Made by a program: the position numbers and the translations under genes. Shown in pieces: positions 1 through 10,176 of a DNA stretch of 64,000 nucleotides. The stretch is from Stutzerimonas frequens. GTDB lineage: Bacteria; Pseudomonadota; Gammaproteobacteria; Pseudomonadales; Pseudomonadaceae. The notes under the pieces were generated by a model. It ran no database searches. It saw only the letters and a program-made list of their open reading frames with translations, and was not told the origin of the DNA. Where the stretch lies: positions 117,935 to 181,934 of the forward strand of contig NZ_JAMOHM010000009.1 in the NCBI RefSeq assembly GCF_024448335.1, in the 5' to 3' direction. Every line of letters starts with the position of its first letter. Position 1 is the stretch's first letter.

Positions 1-298
1 TGCCGTAGCTGATGCGCTCCGGGCCGACGCCGCGGGACATGACCTTGTCCAGCTCGTAGATCGAGGCGATGTCGAAGCTCGAACCCTTGTCACGCAGCAG
101 GTCGATGATTTCCACCGCCGGGTTGGCCTTGACCGCGTAATACACCTTGGCGAATTCGAAACCAGCGCGCAGGTCATCGTAGGCCTTGCTGATGGTTTCG
201 GTGTCGATCACCACGAACGGGGTTTCGTGCTGGTCGGCGAACGCCTTCATCTTCTGGAAGGTGGCGCGAGGGAAATAGTCTTCGATCTTGACCGTCAT
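1..298 (-). CDS. speC: Ornithine decarboxylase, N-terminal part (cut by window start)
   Basis: Only the first 99 codons are present; the gene runs off the left edge. The reading begins MTVKIEDYFPRATF and carries the PLP-binding lysine context YYAVKAN (Lys57), followed by a stretch rich in residues of the alanine-racemase-like barrel of the group IV decarboxylases (DIASIYELDKV). The family is about 387 residues long and converts ornithine to putrescine in the cytoplasm, the first step of polyamine synthesis. The ATG has a GGAG nine bases upstream. It is divergent from prfC. Assignment to ornithine rather than lysine decarboxylase rests on close resemblance to the Pseudomonas SpeC N-terminus as I remember it; a dual-specificity enzyme cannot be excluded. 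The arginine branch (speA) lies 16 kb away. Confidence 0.88.
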   Translation of the reverse strand, partial: MTVKIEDYFPRATFQKMKAFADQHETPFVVIDTETISKAYDDLRAGFEFAKVYYAVKANPAVEIIDLLRDKGSSFDIASIYELDKVMSRGVGPERISYG

Positions 299-704
299 GC
301 GTGGGACTCCAAATACGGGAAACAAAAGTCGGATGAGGGGTGGAGGGCATCAGCCCTGACAAGAACGCCTGATCAGTTTCCCCACTTTGGTTCGCCTACT
401 TCCCAAGGCATGTCGCCGAGTATCACGGTGGATCTCTCGTCGTCAGTACTTGAGCCGGATGGATCGTTGCCAGCATGGACGTTCGGGCGCGAACTTTAGG
501 ACCAAGGGGGGCATAGATCAATCAAAAAAACGTCCCGATTACGCATCCGTTTCGAGTTGTTGTCGATTCAAAACAAAGCGTCCTAGAAACTGCACAAAAC
601 CGCCGATTTCCGCTGCCGTGCGGGCCGCAGGAAAATCCATTTGCCGCTATAATCGCCGCCTTTTTTGACAGACCGACTACTCGTCGACGGGTTCCTTAAT
701 ACCG
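299..704. other. speC-prfC divergent intergenic region (406 bases, no gene seen)
   Basis: This is the only stretch longer than 300 bases without a gene. I find no credible coding frame: short open frames here lack ribosome binding sites and any recognisable family. It should hold the promoters of speC (leftward) and prfC (rightward). The only strong signal is a TATAAT at 648-653, just before a run of six T at 661-666 and about 50 bases before the prfC ATG. No riboswitch, small RNA or repeat was recognised. Confidence 0.6.
648..653 (+). promoter_or_regulatory. Probable -10 box of prfC
   Basis: A perfect TATAAT hexamer lies 52 bases upstream of the prfC start codon. No good -35 hexamer sits 16-18 bases before it, so strength and exact use are uncertain. 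Confidence 0.5.
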
Positions 705-2288
<1,584 letters not shown>

Positions 2289-2313
2289 GAACCGCCACAC
2301 AAGCCGAGGACAC

Positions 2314-2334
2314 GCGCTGAGCTATGTTCAGCGC
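2314..2334 (+). terminator. Possible terminator hairpin after prfC
   Basis: A 7-base-pair inverted repeat, GCGCTGA then a 7-base loop then TCAGCGC, lies 26 bases after the prfC stop and just before the next gene. The following bases (TTATCT) are only weakly U-rich, so it may attenuate rather than terminate. Confidence 0.4.
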
Positions 2335-2355
2335 TTATCTCCCTGGAGCTATGCC

Positions 2356-2664
2356 ATGCGTCGTCTGATGTTCCTGCTTGCTCTGCTAATCCCTGCCGCC
2401 CAGGCTGGGACGCTGATCAACAGCCCTTACTGGGTCGTAGCCCTCAGCTGCGACAACAACCAGCACTGCTATGCCGCCAGTAACGGCAGCTACACCGGCT
2501 CGCTGAACGGCGCGCGACGCTTTGCTGATCAGACCCAGGCGACAAAGTTTCTGAACAGCCTGACCTCCAGCCTGCAAAGTAAATCCCCGCGTCTGGAGCA
2601 GCACGTTGAACAGCAGTGCGTCGAGCCGGACAGTAATCGCCCAGCTCAGGGTCGATCCTGCTGA
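2356..2664 (+). CDS. Small secreted protein of unknown function
   Basis: A 102-residue protein that I do not recognise. It opens with a clear Sec signal peptide (MRRLMFLLALLIPAAQA, likely cut after AQA), so the mature protein of about 85 residues is probably periplasmic. The mature part holds four cysteines (in LSCDNNQHC, EQQC and the final RSC), which could form disulfides. The ATG is preceded by CTGGAG. The 3' end overlaps by 19 bases the convergent DksA-like gene, which is unusual, so the C-terminal tail (NRPAQGRSC) is encoded antisense to the other gene's end. No domain or function is proposed. Confidence 0.6.
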   Translation: MRRLMFLLALLIPAAQAGTLINSPYWVVALSCDNNQHCYAASNGSYTGSLNGARRFADQTQATKFLNSLTSSLQSKSPRLEQHVEQQCVEPDSNRPAQGRSC

Positions 2665-2981
2665 GCGATGTCGGCACAAGCCACACAATACTCGGCCGCC
2701 GGCATCGCCCGTAGGCGCGCCTCTTCAATCGGTTCACCGCAGCGCTGGCATTCGCCGTAACGGCCCTGTGCCAGGCGTTGGCGCGCCAGGCCAACGCGGC
2801 GCAACTCTTCTTCGGCCTCGATCAGCAGGCCGCGCAATACGTCGTCGTTCTGCCGCTCCTGGGCCTGCTCCGCCGAATCGTGCTCGCGCTCGCGGGCCAG
2901 GTCGCGGCGCAGCGCCGCGGCACGCTGCAGGTAGTCACTGCTCAGACGCTCGAGGGCTTGCTGGGGATCGAATCGGGACAT
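2646..2981 (-). CDS. TraR/DksA family zinc-finger protein
   Basis: A 111-residue protein of the DksA/TraR family, which binds the RNA polymerase secondary channel. Residues 1-70 are charged and likely form the coiled coil. The C-terminal zinc finger is complete: Cys78-x2-Cys81, then Cys99-x2-Cys102. It is shorter than DksA (about 150 residues). The acidic tip near residues 34-48 (EHDSAEQAQERQNDD) would be the region reaching the active site. The ATG is preceded by an AGGAG-like site. It lies 80 bases downstream of fruA on the same strand, so it could be co-transcribed with the fructose operon, but the functional link is not evident. Which DksA paralogue it corresponds to is uncertain. Confidence 0.85.
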   Translation of the reverse strand: MSRFDPQQALERLSSDYLQRAAALRRDLAREREHDSAEQAQERQNDDVLRGLLIEAEEELRRVGLARQRLAQGRYGECQRCGEPIEEARLRAMPAAEYCVACADIAQQDRP

Positions 2982-3061
2982 GGCGTGGCTCCTTCTGCTG
3001 GTGACTAACAGTGTGAACCGCGCCATGCCCTTTGCACTGATGGCCGTCAACCTTCGACGAG

Positions 3062-4801
3062 TCAGGCCCTCGCCTCCACCAGCATGCCCTGTACTTCCGG
3101 CCGCTTGATCAGCGCGTAGACCACCCCGGTCAGCAGGCTCCCGGCCAGGATCGCGACCAGGTAGAGCAATGCATGGTTGATCGCGTTGGGGATCAGCAGC
3201 ACGAAGAGGCCGCCATGGGGCGCCAGCAGCTTGGCACCGAACGCCATGGACAGCGCGCCGGTCAGCGCACCGCCGGCGATGCTGGCAGGAATCACCCGCA
3301 GCGGGTCCTTGGCAGCGAAGGGAATCGCGCCCTCGGAGATGAAGCAGCACCCCAGCACCAGCGCGGCCTTGCCGGCTTCGCGCTCGGTCTGGGCGAACTT
3401 GCGCCGGGCGATCAGCGTGGCGATGCCCATGCCGATCGGCGGCACCATGCCGGCGGCCATGGTCGCCGCCATCGGAGCGTAGCTTTGCGAGGCAAGCAGC
3501 CCGACGGAGAAGGCATAGGCCGCCTTGTTCACCGGACCGCCGAGATCGACGCACATCATGGTGCCCAGCAGCAGCCCGAGCAGGATCGCGTTGGAGGTGC
3601 CCATGGTGTCGAGGAACTCGGTGAGCCCGGCGAGCAGCTTCGCCACCGGCGTGCCGACGATGTAGATCATCACCAGGCCCGTCACCAGGCTGGCCAGCAG
3701 CGGAATGATCAGGATCGGCTTGAGCGACTCGATGCTGGCCGGCAGTGGAATCCAGCGACTCACCGCCTTGGCCGCATAGCCGGCGACGAAACCGGCGATG
3801 ATGCCGCCAATGAAGCCCGCGCCGAGCGTGCCGGCCAGCAAGCCGCCGATCATGCCGGGCGCCAGGCCCGGGCGGTCGGCGATGGAATAGGCGATGTAAC
3901 CGGCCAGCAGCGGCACCATCAGCTGGAAAGCGGTTTCGCCGCCGATCTTCATCAAGGCAGCGGCTAGCGTGCCCTCCTCCTTGAACGCCTCGATGCCGAA
4001 GACGAACGACAGGGCGATCAACAGACCGCCCGCCACCACCATCGGCAGCATGTAGGACACCCCGGTCAGCAGGTGCTTGTAGACACCGGTCTTCTCCGCT
4101 TTCTGCTCTCCCGTAGCGGCACTTGCCGTGACGCCACCGCCGAGCACGGCCGCTTCCTGCAGCGCACGATCCAGCGTCGCCTCCGGTTGCTTCAGTGCGA
4201 CACCGGTGCCGCAGCGGAACACGCGCTTGCCGGCGAAACGGGTGACATCCACCTCGATATCGGTCGCCAGCAGCACCGCGTCGGCTTCCTCGATGGCCTG
4301 GGGGTCGAGCACGTTGCGCGCGCCCACCGAGCCACGCGTCTCCACCTGCAGGTCGTAGCCCTTGCGCGCGGCGGCCTGCTGCAGCGCCTCGGCGGCCATG
4401 AAGGTGTGCGCCACGCCGGTCGGGCATGCGGTGATGGCCACCAGCCTGGGTTTGCCGGCGGACGGCGCGGCGTCGGCTTCGTCGACCGGCTGCAATTCGG
4501 TCGCGGTATCGGCGGCGCTGCGCAGGAAGCCTTCCGGGTCGAGCAGGGCCTCGGACGGGGTCGACTGCACGACACGCTTGCCGACGAAGCGTTGCAGCGA
4601 CAATGGCCCGGTTTTCACCACCACCACCAGATCGGCGTTGGCGATCTGCGCGGCCGTGAGCGGCGAACCGATGGCCTTGGGGTCGTGGACTTCCACGGCG
4701 GTCGACCAGCCCAGGCGATGAGCCGCGGCTTCGAGCAAGCGCGAGGTCAGCACGCTGGTGACCATTCCGTTGGGGCAGGCCGTGATGATGAGCAGATTCA
4801 T
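3062..4801 (-). CDS. fruA: PTS fructose-specific EIIB'BC permease
   Basis: A 579-residue inner-membrane permease that imports fructose and phosphorylates it to fructose-1-phosphate. It has a degenerate N-terminal EIIB' domain (about 1-95, with Cys9 in ITACPNG), a canonical EIIB domain (about 118-215, phospho-accepting Cys126 in ITACPTGVAHT) and a membrane EIIC domain (about 235-575) with many hydrophobic helices and the GGPVNKAAY motif. It is the last gene of fruB-fruK-fruA; 17 bases separate it from fruK. Phosphate would flow from PEP through FruB to Cys126. Length and architecture are normal for Pseudomonas FruA. Confidence 0.97.
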   Translation of the reverse strand: MNLLIITACPNGMVTSVLTSRLLEAAAHRLGWSTAVEVHDPKAIGSPLTAAQIANADLVVVVKTGPLSLQRFVGKRVVQSTPSEALLDPEGFLRSAADTATELQPVDEADAAPSAGKPRLVAITACPTGVAHTFMAAEALQQAAARKGYDLQVETRGSVGARNVLDPQAIEEADAVLLATDIEVDVTRFAGKRVFRCGTGVALKQPEATLDRALQEAAVLGGGVTASAATGEQKAEKTGVYKHLLTGVSYMLPMVVAGGLLIALSFVFGIEAFKEEGTLAAALMKIGGETAFQLMVPLLAGYIAYSIADRPGLAPGMIGGLLAGTLGAGFIGGIIAGFVAGYAAKAVSRWIPLPASIESLKPILIIPLLASLVTGLVMIYIVGTPVAKLLAGLTEFLDTMGTSNAILLGLLLGTMMCVDLGGPVNKAAYAFSVGLLASQSYAPMAATMAAGMVPPIGMGIATLIARRKFAQTEREAGKAALVLGCCFISEGAIPFAAKDPLRVIPASIAGGALTGALSMAFGAKLLAPHGGLFVLLIPNAINHALLYLVAILAGSLLTGVVYALIKRPEVQGMLVEARA

Positions 4802-4818
4802 TCCTTCACCTCTTGTAA

Positions 4819-5754
4819 TTATTGGCTGAGCGGCTGCAGCCGCACGGCCGCTTCAAGCTCGGCCAGTTGCGCCCGATCAGTGATACCGAAGCCAACCTGC
4901 CCGACGGCCTGAGCGGCAATCGCCGTGGCATGCGCCAGCGTTCGCTCGGCCGGCCAACCCGCCAGCAAGCCGTGGAGCATGCCGGCCAGCAGCGAATCCC
5001 CGGCGCCCACGGTGCTGACCACCCGCACCTTGGGCGGCTGGGCATGCCAGGCGGCTGCCGGCGAAAACCAGCTGACCCCCGCGGCGCCCTGGGACATCAC
5101 GACATGCTCGATGCGGGCATTCAGGCGGCGCGCCTCGTCGGCCAGGGCCTGCGCGTCGGCCGGATCGAGGTCGCGGGCCTGGGCCAGCTCTTCTTCGTTG
5201 GGCTTGATCAGCCAGGGTGACAGGGCCAGCCCTTCGCGCAGCGCCGGGCCACTGGTGTCCAGCGCAACACGCGCACCGAGCCGCGCGAGCTGCTGCAGCA
5301 GCTCGACGAACCACGGAGCCTCGACGCCGCGCGGCAGGCTGCCGGCCACCACGACCAGCTCATGGCCAGGCACCATGCGTTCGAGGCGGGCTAGCAGCTC
5401 GTCGCGCTGGGCGGCACCGACCTCCAGCCCCGGGCCATTGATATCGGTAATTCGCCCATCCGCCTCGGCCAGCTTGATGTTGCTGCGGGTCTCGCCCGCC
5501 ACGCGGACGAATTCGTCGGCAAAGCCCCGCGCGGCGAACAGCTGCTCGAAAGGCTGGGCATTGGCTTCGCCGAGAAAGCCGGTCACGGTCAGCTGATGGC
5601 CGAGATCGGCTAGGACCTGGGCAACGTTGAGCCCCTTGCCCGCGGCATGCACCTGCAGGTTGTCGCTGCGATTGACTTCACCCAGACGCAGCGCGGGCAG
5701 CTGCACGGTGAGATCGAGCGCGGGATTGAGGGTGACAGTCAGTATGCGCGCCAT
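4819..5754 (-). CDS. fruK: 1-phosphofructokinase
   Basis: A 311-residue PfkB-family sugar kinase that phosphorylates fructose-1-phosphate to fructose-1,6-bisphosphate. It shows the N-terminal AAGKGLNVA motif (38-45), the PNEEEL motif (185-190) and the anion-hole/catalytic GAGD motif (250-253, base Asp253). Its ATG overlaps the stop codon of fruB (shared base at 5754), indicating translational coupling. It is transcribed with fruB and fruA, and its substrate fructose-1-phosphate is the known effector of Pseudomonas FruR, so FruK would also switch the regulon off. Confidence 0.97.
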   Translation of the reverse strand: MARILTVTLNPALDLTVQLPALRLGEVNRSDNLQVHAAGKGLNVAQVLADLGHQLTVTGFLGEANAQPFEQLFAARGFADEFVRVAGETRSNIKLAEADGRITDINGPGLEVGAAQRDELLARLERMVPGHELVVVAGSLPRGVEAPWFVELLQQLARLGARVALDTSGPALREGLALSPWLIKPNEEELAQARDLDPADAQALADEARRLNARIEHVVMSQGAAGVSWFSPAAAWHAQPPKVRVVSTVGAGDSLLAGMLHGLLAGWPAERTLAHATAIAAQAVGQVGFGITDRAQLAELEAAVRLQPLSQ

Positions 5755-8636
5755 CAGCAGTGCTCCCCGACGAAGGCGCGCACTTCATGGGCGCCGGGCA
5801 ACATCAGGGCCTGCTGAGCCAGCCTCTGGCAAGCGGCGAAGTCCAGCTCGCGCACCCGCGCCTTGACCAGCGCGATGCTGCGCGCCGACACGCTCAACTC
5901 GTCAACGCCCAGCCCCACCAGCATGGGTATTGCCAGCGCATCGGCGGCCAGTTCGCCGCAGACGCCGACCCATTTGTCCTGCGCGTGGGCGGCTTCCACC
6001 GTCATACCGATCAGGCGCAACACGGCCGGGTGCAGCCCATCGGCCTGGCCGGACAGCGTCGGGTGGCCGCGGTCGATTGCCAGCGTGTACTGGGTCAGAT
6101 CGTTGGTACCGATGCTGAAAAAATCGACTTCCTGCGCCAGCACCGGCGCGATCAGCGCGGCGGACGGGATCTCGATCATGATGCCCACCTGCAGGTCGGC
6201 CACTGGCAATTCGACGCGCAGGCGATCGACCAGCGCCTTGGCGGTGCGCCATTCCTCGATATTGCCGACCATGGGAAACATGATCCGCAGCGGCCGGCCG
6301 TCGGCGGAGGCGAGCAAGGCACGCAGCTGGGTTTCGAGGATGTCTGGGCGCTGCAGGCTCAGGCGAATGCCGCGCACACCGAGGAAGGGGTTCTCCTCGG
6401 CCGGCATCGGCCAGTACGGCAGCGGCTTGTCGCCGCCGACATCGAGCGTGCGCACCACCAGGGGCCGGCCTTCGAGGGCTTCCAGCACACGGCGGTATTC
6501 GGCTTCCTGGGTCGCCTGATCCGGCGCCTGAGCGTGGTTCATGAACACCAGCTCGGTGCGCAGCAGGCCGATGCCCTCGGCACCGAGCGCCACCGCCTCG
6601 GGCGTCTCGCCGGCGGCGCCGATGTTGGCAGCGATCTCCACCGGATGGCCGTCACGGGTGATCGCCGGCTCCAGACGTCGCTCATGGGCCAGGCGCTTGC
6701 GTTCCTCCCGCGCGGCGCGCTCGCCCCGGGCCTGTTCGAGCTGCGTATCGCTCGGCGCCACCAGCAGCTCACCGCGCTCGCCATCGAGTAGCAGCAGGGT
6801 GTTGGGCGCCAGGCCGAGCACACCGGCCCCCGCGCCGACGATGGCCGGAATACCCAGGGCCCGGGCAATGATGGCGCTGTGCGACGTGGCGCCGCCGCCG
6901 GCGGTGAGAATGCCGGCGACGCGCTGGGCATTGAGGGTGGCGACGTCCGACGGCGCCACCTCGTCCATCACCAGAATGTAGGGCTCATCCGGGGCCTGCT
7001 CGGCTTCGACACCGGCCAGGCTGGCCAGCACGCGGCGGCCCACGTCGCGTAGGTCGGCCGCACGCTCGGCGAGCAGCTGGTCATGCAGCGCCTCCTGCTG
7101 CTGCGCCGCGCTTTCGATTTCCTCCATCCAGGCCGCCTCGGCGCTGAGGCCTTTGTGCAGGCGCACCTGCACCTCTTCGCGCAGGGCAGGATCCCTGAGC
7201 ATGGCCTGGTGGGTGGTAAAGATGTCGCGGATGCTGGCGACCTGGCTCTGCGCGATCAGCGTGCCGATTTCCGCGAACACCTTGTCCAGCGCCGCGTCGA
7301 GCCGCTGCAGCTCGACGGCGGGCGATTCGCCGCGCCGCGGATAGTCGATCGCCTGCGGCTTGCGCACCAGCACCGGGCCGATGGCGATGCCGGGCGAGGC
7401 GGCGATGCCGATCACCTGCTCGCCGGCCCGCAAGGCGGGCACGTCCTGGGCGGCTTCGTTCAGTTGCACGGTGGCAGCTGGCGGCTCCGCCGGTTCCCCG
7501 CCGACTGGCAGCGGCTCGATTTCCTCGCCCAGCCCTTCCTCCACCGCGCGCACCAACGCCGGCAAGGCATCGTCGGCGATCGAGGGCTCGGCGATGAACT
7601 CCAGCACCTGCCCGCGATGCGAGCCCATCGCCAGCAGCTTGCTCAGGCTCTTGGCCGACACCCCCGCGCTCTGGCTGCCGGCCAGGCGCACGCGGATCTC
7701 GCCGGCAAAGGCCTGTGCGACCTCGGTCAGCACCTTGGCCGGGCGGGCATGCAGGCCGTGGGCATTGGCCAGCGGCACGCGGGCGCTCGGCCAGTCCGCC
7801 GGCACGTCGCCGCCCAGGGCTTCGAGCACGGTGCGACTGGAGGTCGCCTGGCTCAGCTCCGCGCCGCGCCCCTCGATCAGCAGGTTGCACAGGCGCTCGA
7901 GCATCGCCCGGTGCGCTTCACCGAGACTGGCCAGCACGAACAGGCCGTTGAGCGGCTGGCCATGGTGATCCAGCGACGCGGCGGGTGTGACGAACGCCAG
8001 CCCCGGTCGCTGCACCGACTGCTCGCTGCTCAGCCACCAGAGGCCCTCACCCAGCGGCAAGGCCTGGTCGAGCGCGAGCCCGGCATTGAAGCCGGAGACC
8101 ACGCATTCGGCGCGCTTGAGCAGCTTGACGCCCTGCCAGGCCAGCTCATCGAAGTCCTCGGCGGCGACGCCCAGCCCCACCAGCTCGCCATCGAGCGCCA
8201 GTTCCTGCGGCGCCCCCTGCAGCAGCGCGATGATCGCCTCGGGGCTTTCGGCCTTCTGCAGCGCCTCACTGAGGTCGCCCTCGCCGAGGGCGCGGGTCAG
8301 CAGCTGCAGCAGACGCAGATGCTCGTCGGAACGCGCGGCGATGCCGATGGCGAGGTGGACCTGCTGGCCGTTGCCCCAGTCGACGCCCTCCGGAAAATGC
8401 AGCAGCCGCACGCCCGTGGTGAACACCTGATCGCGGGTTTCCGGGGTGCCATGGGGGATCGCGATGCCCTGGCCGAGAAAGGTCGAGCCCTGGGCTTCGC
8501 GTGCGCGCAAACCGTCCAGGTAGCCGGGGGCCACCAGCCCGTCGGCGACCAGCACCTCGCCGAGCAGGGCCAGCGCGGCCGGTTTGTCCGCCGCGACCTG
8601 ATGCATGTGGATGTGCTGCGCATTCAACTCAAGCAT
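5754..8636 (-). CDS. fruB: Multiphosphoryl transfer protein (EIIA-HPr-EI fusion)
   Basis: A 960-residue soluble fusion that carries phosphate from PEP to the fructose permease. Domains: EIIA-Fru (about 1-145, His62 in GIAIPHGT), a linker domain (about 150-270), HPr/FPr (about 284-375, His296 in GLHARPAK) and enzyme I (about 405-955, His586 in GGATSHSAII, with the C-terminal PEP-binding domain holding GVCGELA). The start is the ATG at 8636, which has AGGAG eight bases upstream; a longer open frame exists but its extra 42 residues are low-complexity and would run into the operator. It heads the fruBKA operon and is divergent from fruR. Confidence 0.96.
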   Translation of the reverse strand: MLELNAQHIHMHQVAADKPAALALLGEVLVADGLVAPGYLDGLRAREAQGSTFLGQGIAIPHGTPETRDQVFTTGVRLLHFPEGVDWGNGQQVHLAIGIAARSDEHLRLLQLLTRALGEGDLSEALQKAESPEAIIALLQGAPQELALDGELVGLGVAAEDFDELAWQGVKLLKRAECVVSGFNAGLALDQALPLGEGLWWLSSEQSVQRPGLAFVTPAASLDHHGQPLNGLFVLASLGEAHRAMLERLCNLLIEGRGAELSQATSSRTVLEALGGDVPADWPSARVPLANAHGLHARPAKVLTEVAQAFAGEIRVRLAGSQSAGVSAKSLSKLLAMGSHRGQVLEFIAEPSIADDALPALVRAVEEGLGEEIEPLPVGGEPAEPPAATVQLNEAAQDVPALRAGEQVIGIAASPGIAIGPVLVRKPQAIDYPRRGESPAVELQRLDAALDKVFAEIGTLIAQSQVASIRDIFTTHQAMLRDPALREEVQVRLHKGLSAEAAWMEEIESAAQQQEALHDQLLAERAADLRDVGRRVLASLAGVEAEQAPDEPYILVMDEVAPSDVATLNAQRVAGILTAGGGATSHSAIIARALGIPAIVGAGAGVLGLAPNTLLLLDGERGELLVAPSDTQLEQARGERAAREERKRLAHERRLEPAITRDGHPVEIAANIGAAGETPEAVALGAEGIGLLRTELVFMNHAQAPDQATQEAEYRRVLEALEGRPLVVRTLDVGGDKPLPYWPMPAEENPFLGVRGIRLSLQRPDILETQLRALLASADGRPLRIMFPMVGNIEEWRTAKALVDRLRVELPVADLQVGIMIEIPSAALIAPVLAQEVDFFSIGTNDLTQYTLAIDRGHPTLSGQADGLHPAVLRLIGMTVEAAHAQDKWVGVCGELAADALAIPMLVGLGVDELSVSARSIALVKARVRELDFAACQRLAQQALMLPGAHEVRAFVGEHC

Positions 8637-8725
8637 GGAGAACTCCTGCGGGGCTCGCGATTGTTGTGGCCGACGATGCGCCGGCATTGCCCGAATCCTG
8701 GGCTGGCGCTTCAGACCTGAGAGCT

Positions 8726-8741
8726 GCTGAAACGTTTCAGC
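8726..8741. promoter_or_regulatory. FruR/Cra-type operator
   Basis: A perfect 16-base palindrome, GCTGAAACGTTTCAGC, lies between the divergent fruR and fruB genes, 90 bases from the fruB start. Its core TGAAACGTTTCA closely matches the operator reported for Cra/FruR of P. putida upstream of fruB. It is the expected repression site, released by fructose-1-phosphate. Only one such site is visible in the gap. Confidence 0.85.
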
Positions 8742-8814
8742 CAAGGCTGGCACATTACGCAATATTGGGTAATTCTAGAAGCCCGAGTTCATACCACCCG
8801 TCTTAGGCCCCCAG

Positions 8815-9804
8815 TTGAAACTGACCGACATCGCCCGCCTCGCCAACGTTTCGGTAACCACCGCCAGCTACGTGCTCAACGGCAAGGCCGCGCAGCGACG
8901 GATCAGCCCAGCCACGGTCGAGCGCGTGCTGGCGGTCGCCGAGCAGCAGGGTTTTCAGCTCGACCAGCAGGCCGCCGGGCTGCGCCGCGGCCAGTCCCGG
9001 ACCCTCGGTTTCATCGTGCCGGACCTGGAAAACCCCAGCTATGCACGCCTGGCCAAGCTGCTCGAGCAGCGTGCGCGACAGCGCGGTTACCAGTTGCTGA
9101 TCGCCGGGACCGACGACGAGCCGGACACCGAGCGCCAGGTCATCCAGGTGCTGCGCTCGCGACGCTGCGATGCGCTGATCGTCGCCAGCTGCCTGCCGGC
9201 GGACGATGCCGGGTACCGCAAGGTCCAGGCGACCGGCACGCCGGTGATCGCACTGGACCGTGCGCTGGATGCCGTGCACTTCTGTTCGGTGGTCAGCGAC
9301 GACCGCGAAGCCGGCGCGCAGCTGACCCGCTCGCTGGACGTGCCGCCCGAGGCGCATGTCGCCCTGATCAGCGCGCGCCCGGCGCTGCGCATCAGCCAGC
9401 AGCGCGAGGAAGGTTTCCAGCAGGCACTGGCGCAGCACCGCGGGCCGGTCAGCATCCTGCGTGCCGAGCAGTTCAGCCGCGCCTGCGGCCGCGCGCAGAT
9501 GCTCGCCCTGCTCGACCGCGGCGCGCTGCCCGATGCGCTGATCACCACCGCCTACGTGCTGCTGGAAGGCGTGTTCGACGCGCTGCGCGAGCGCGACCTG
9601 CTATGGCCCGAACAGCTGCGGCTGGGCACCTTCGGTGATGCGCAGTTGCTGGATTTCCTGCCGATCCGGGTCAACGCGATTTCCCAGCAGCACGCGCAGA
9701 TCGCCGAGCAGGTGCTGGAGCAGGCCATTCGCGCCATCGAACAGGGCGACTACCGCCCCGGCGTGATCGCCATCGAGCGCGAGCTGAAGGTCCGCCGCGG
9801 CTGA
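8815..9804 (+). CDS. fruR: LacI-family fructose repressor
   Basis: A 329-residue regulator with an N-terminal LacI helix-turn-helix (MKLTDIARLANVSVTTASY, 1-19, plus the hinge near 45-60) and a periplasmic-binding-like effector domain to the end. It matches Pseudomonas FruR/Cra. The start is a TTG: no in-frame ATG or GTG lies just upstream and the homologous start MKL fits exactly. The Shine-Dalgarno is weak (TTAGG), which suggests low translation. It is divergent from fruBKA with the operator palindrome in the 178-base gap, so it probably represses that operon and perhaps itself. Confidence 0.92.
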   Translation: MKLTDIARLANVSVTTASYVLNGKAAQRRISPATVERVLAVAEQQGFQLDQQAAGLRRGQSRTLGFIVPDLENPSYARLAKLLEQRARQRGYQLLIAGTDDEPDTERQVIQVLRSRRCDALIVASCLPADDAGYRKVQATGTPVIALDRALDAVHFCSVVSDDREAGAQLTRSLDVPPEAHVALISARPALRISQQREEGFQQALAQHRGPVSILRAEQFSRACGRAQMLALLDRGALPDALITTAYVLLEGVFDALRERDLLWPEQLRLGTFGDAQLLDFLPIRVNAISQQHAQIAEQVLEQAIRAIEQGDYRPGVIAIERELKVRRG

Positions 9805-9870
9805 CGCCCTCTTGCGGGCGCCGACGCACTGGCGGAAGCTTGTCGTCTTTCGAACAGCCCGCCTCCCCTG

Positions 9871-10176
9871 ATGAACATCGAACAGATCACCCAGCGCCTG
9901 CATGCGATCCGCGATCGCAACGACTGGCAGCGCTTTCACAGCCCGAAGAACCTCGCCATGGCCGCCAGTGTGGAAATGGCCGAGCTGGTGGAAATCTTCC
10001 AGTGGCAGACCGAGGACGAGTCGCGCCAGCTATCGGCCGACAAGCTCGAGCACGCTGGCCAGGAGGTCGGCGACATCCTCATGTACCTGCTGCTGATGTG
10101 CAGCGAGCTGGGGATCGACATGGAACAGGCGCTGCTGGACAAGCTGGCCGACAACGAGCGGCGCTTCGTCCGATGA
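9871..10176 (+). CDS. MazG-like nucleotide pyrophosphohydrolase
   Basis: A 101-residue all-helical protein of the MazG/dCTPase superfamily. The metal-binding motifs are present: ExxE in EMAELVE (about 35-41) and the ExxD of EVGDILMY (about 65-72). Family members hydrolyse (d)NTPs to monophosphates, removing non-canonical or excess nucleotides; the exact substrate here is unknown. The stop codon overlaps the ATG of cmoM (ATGA), so the two are translationally coupled. Confidence 0.85.
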   Translation: MNIEQITQRLHAIRDRNDWQRFHSPKNLAMAASVEMAELVEIFQWQTEDESRQLSADKLEHAGQEVGDILMYLLLMCSELGIDMEQALLDKLADNERRFVR

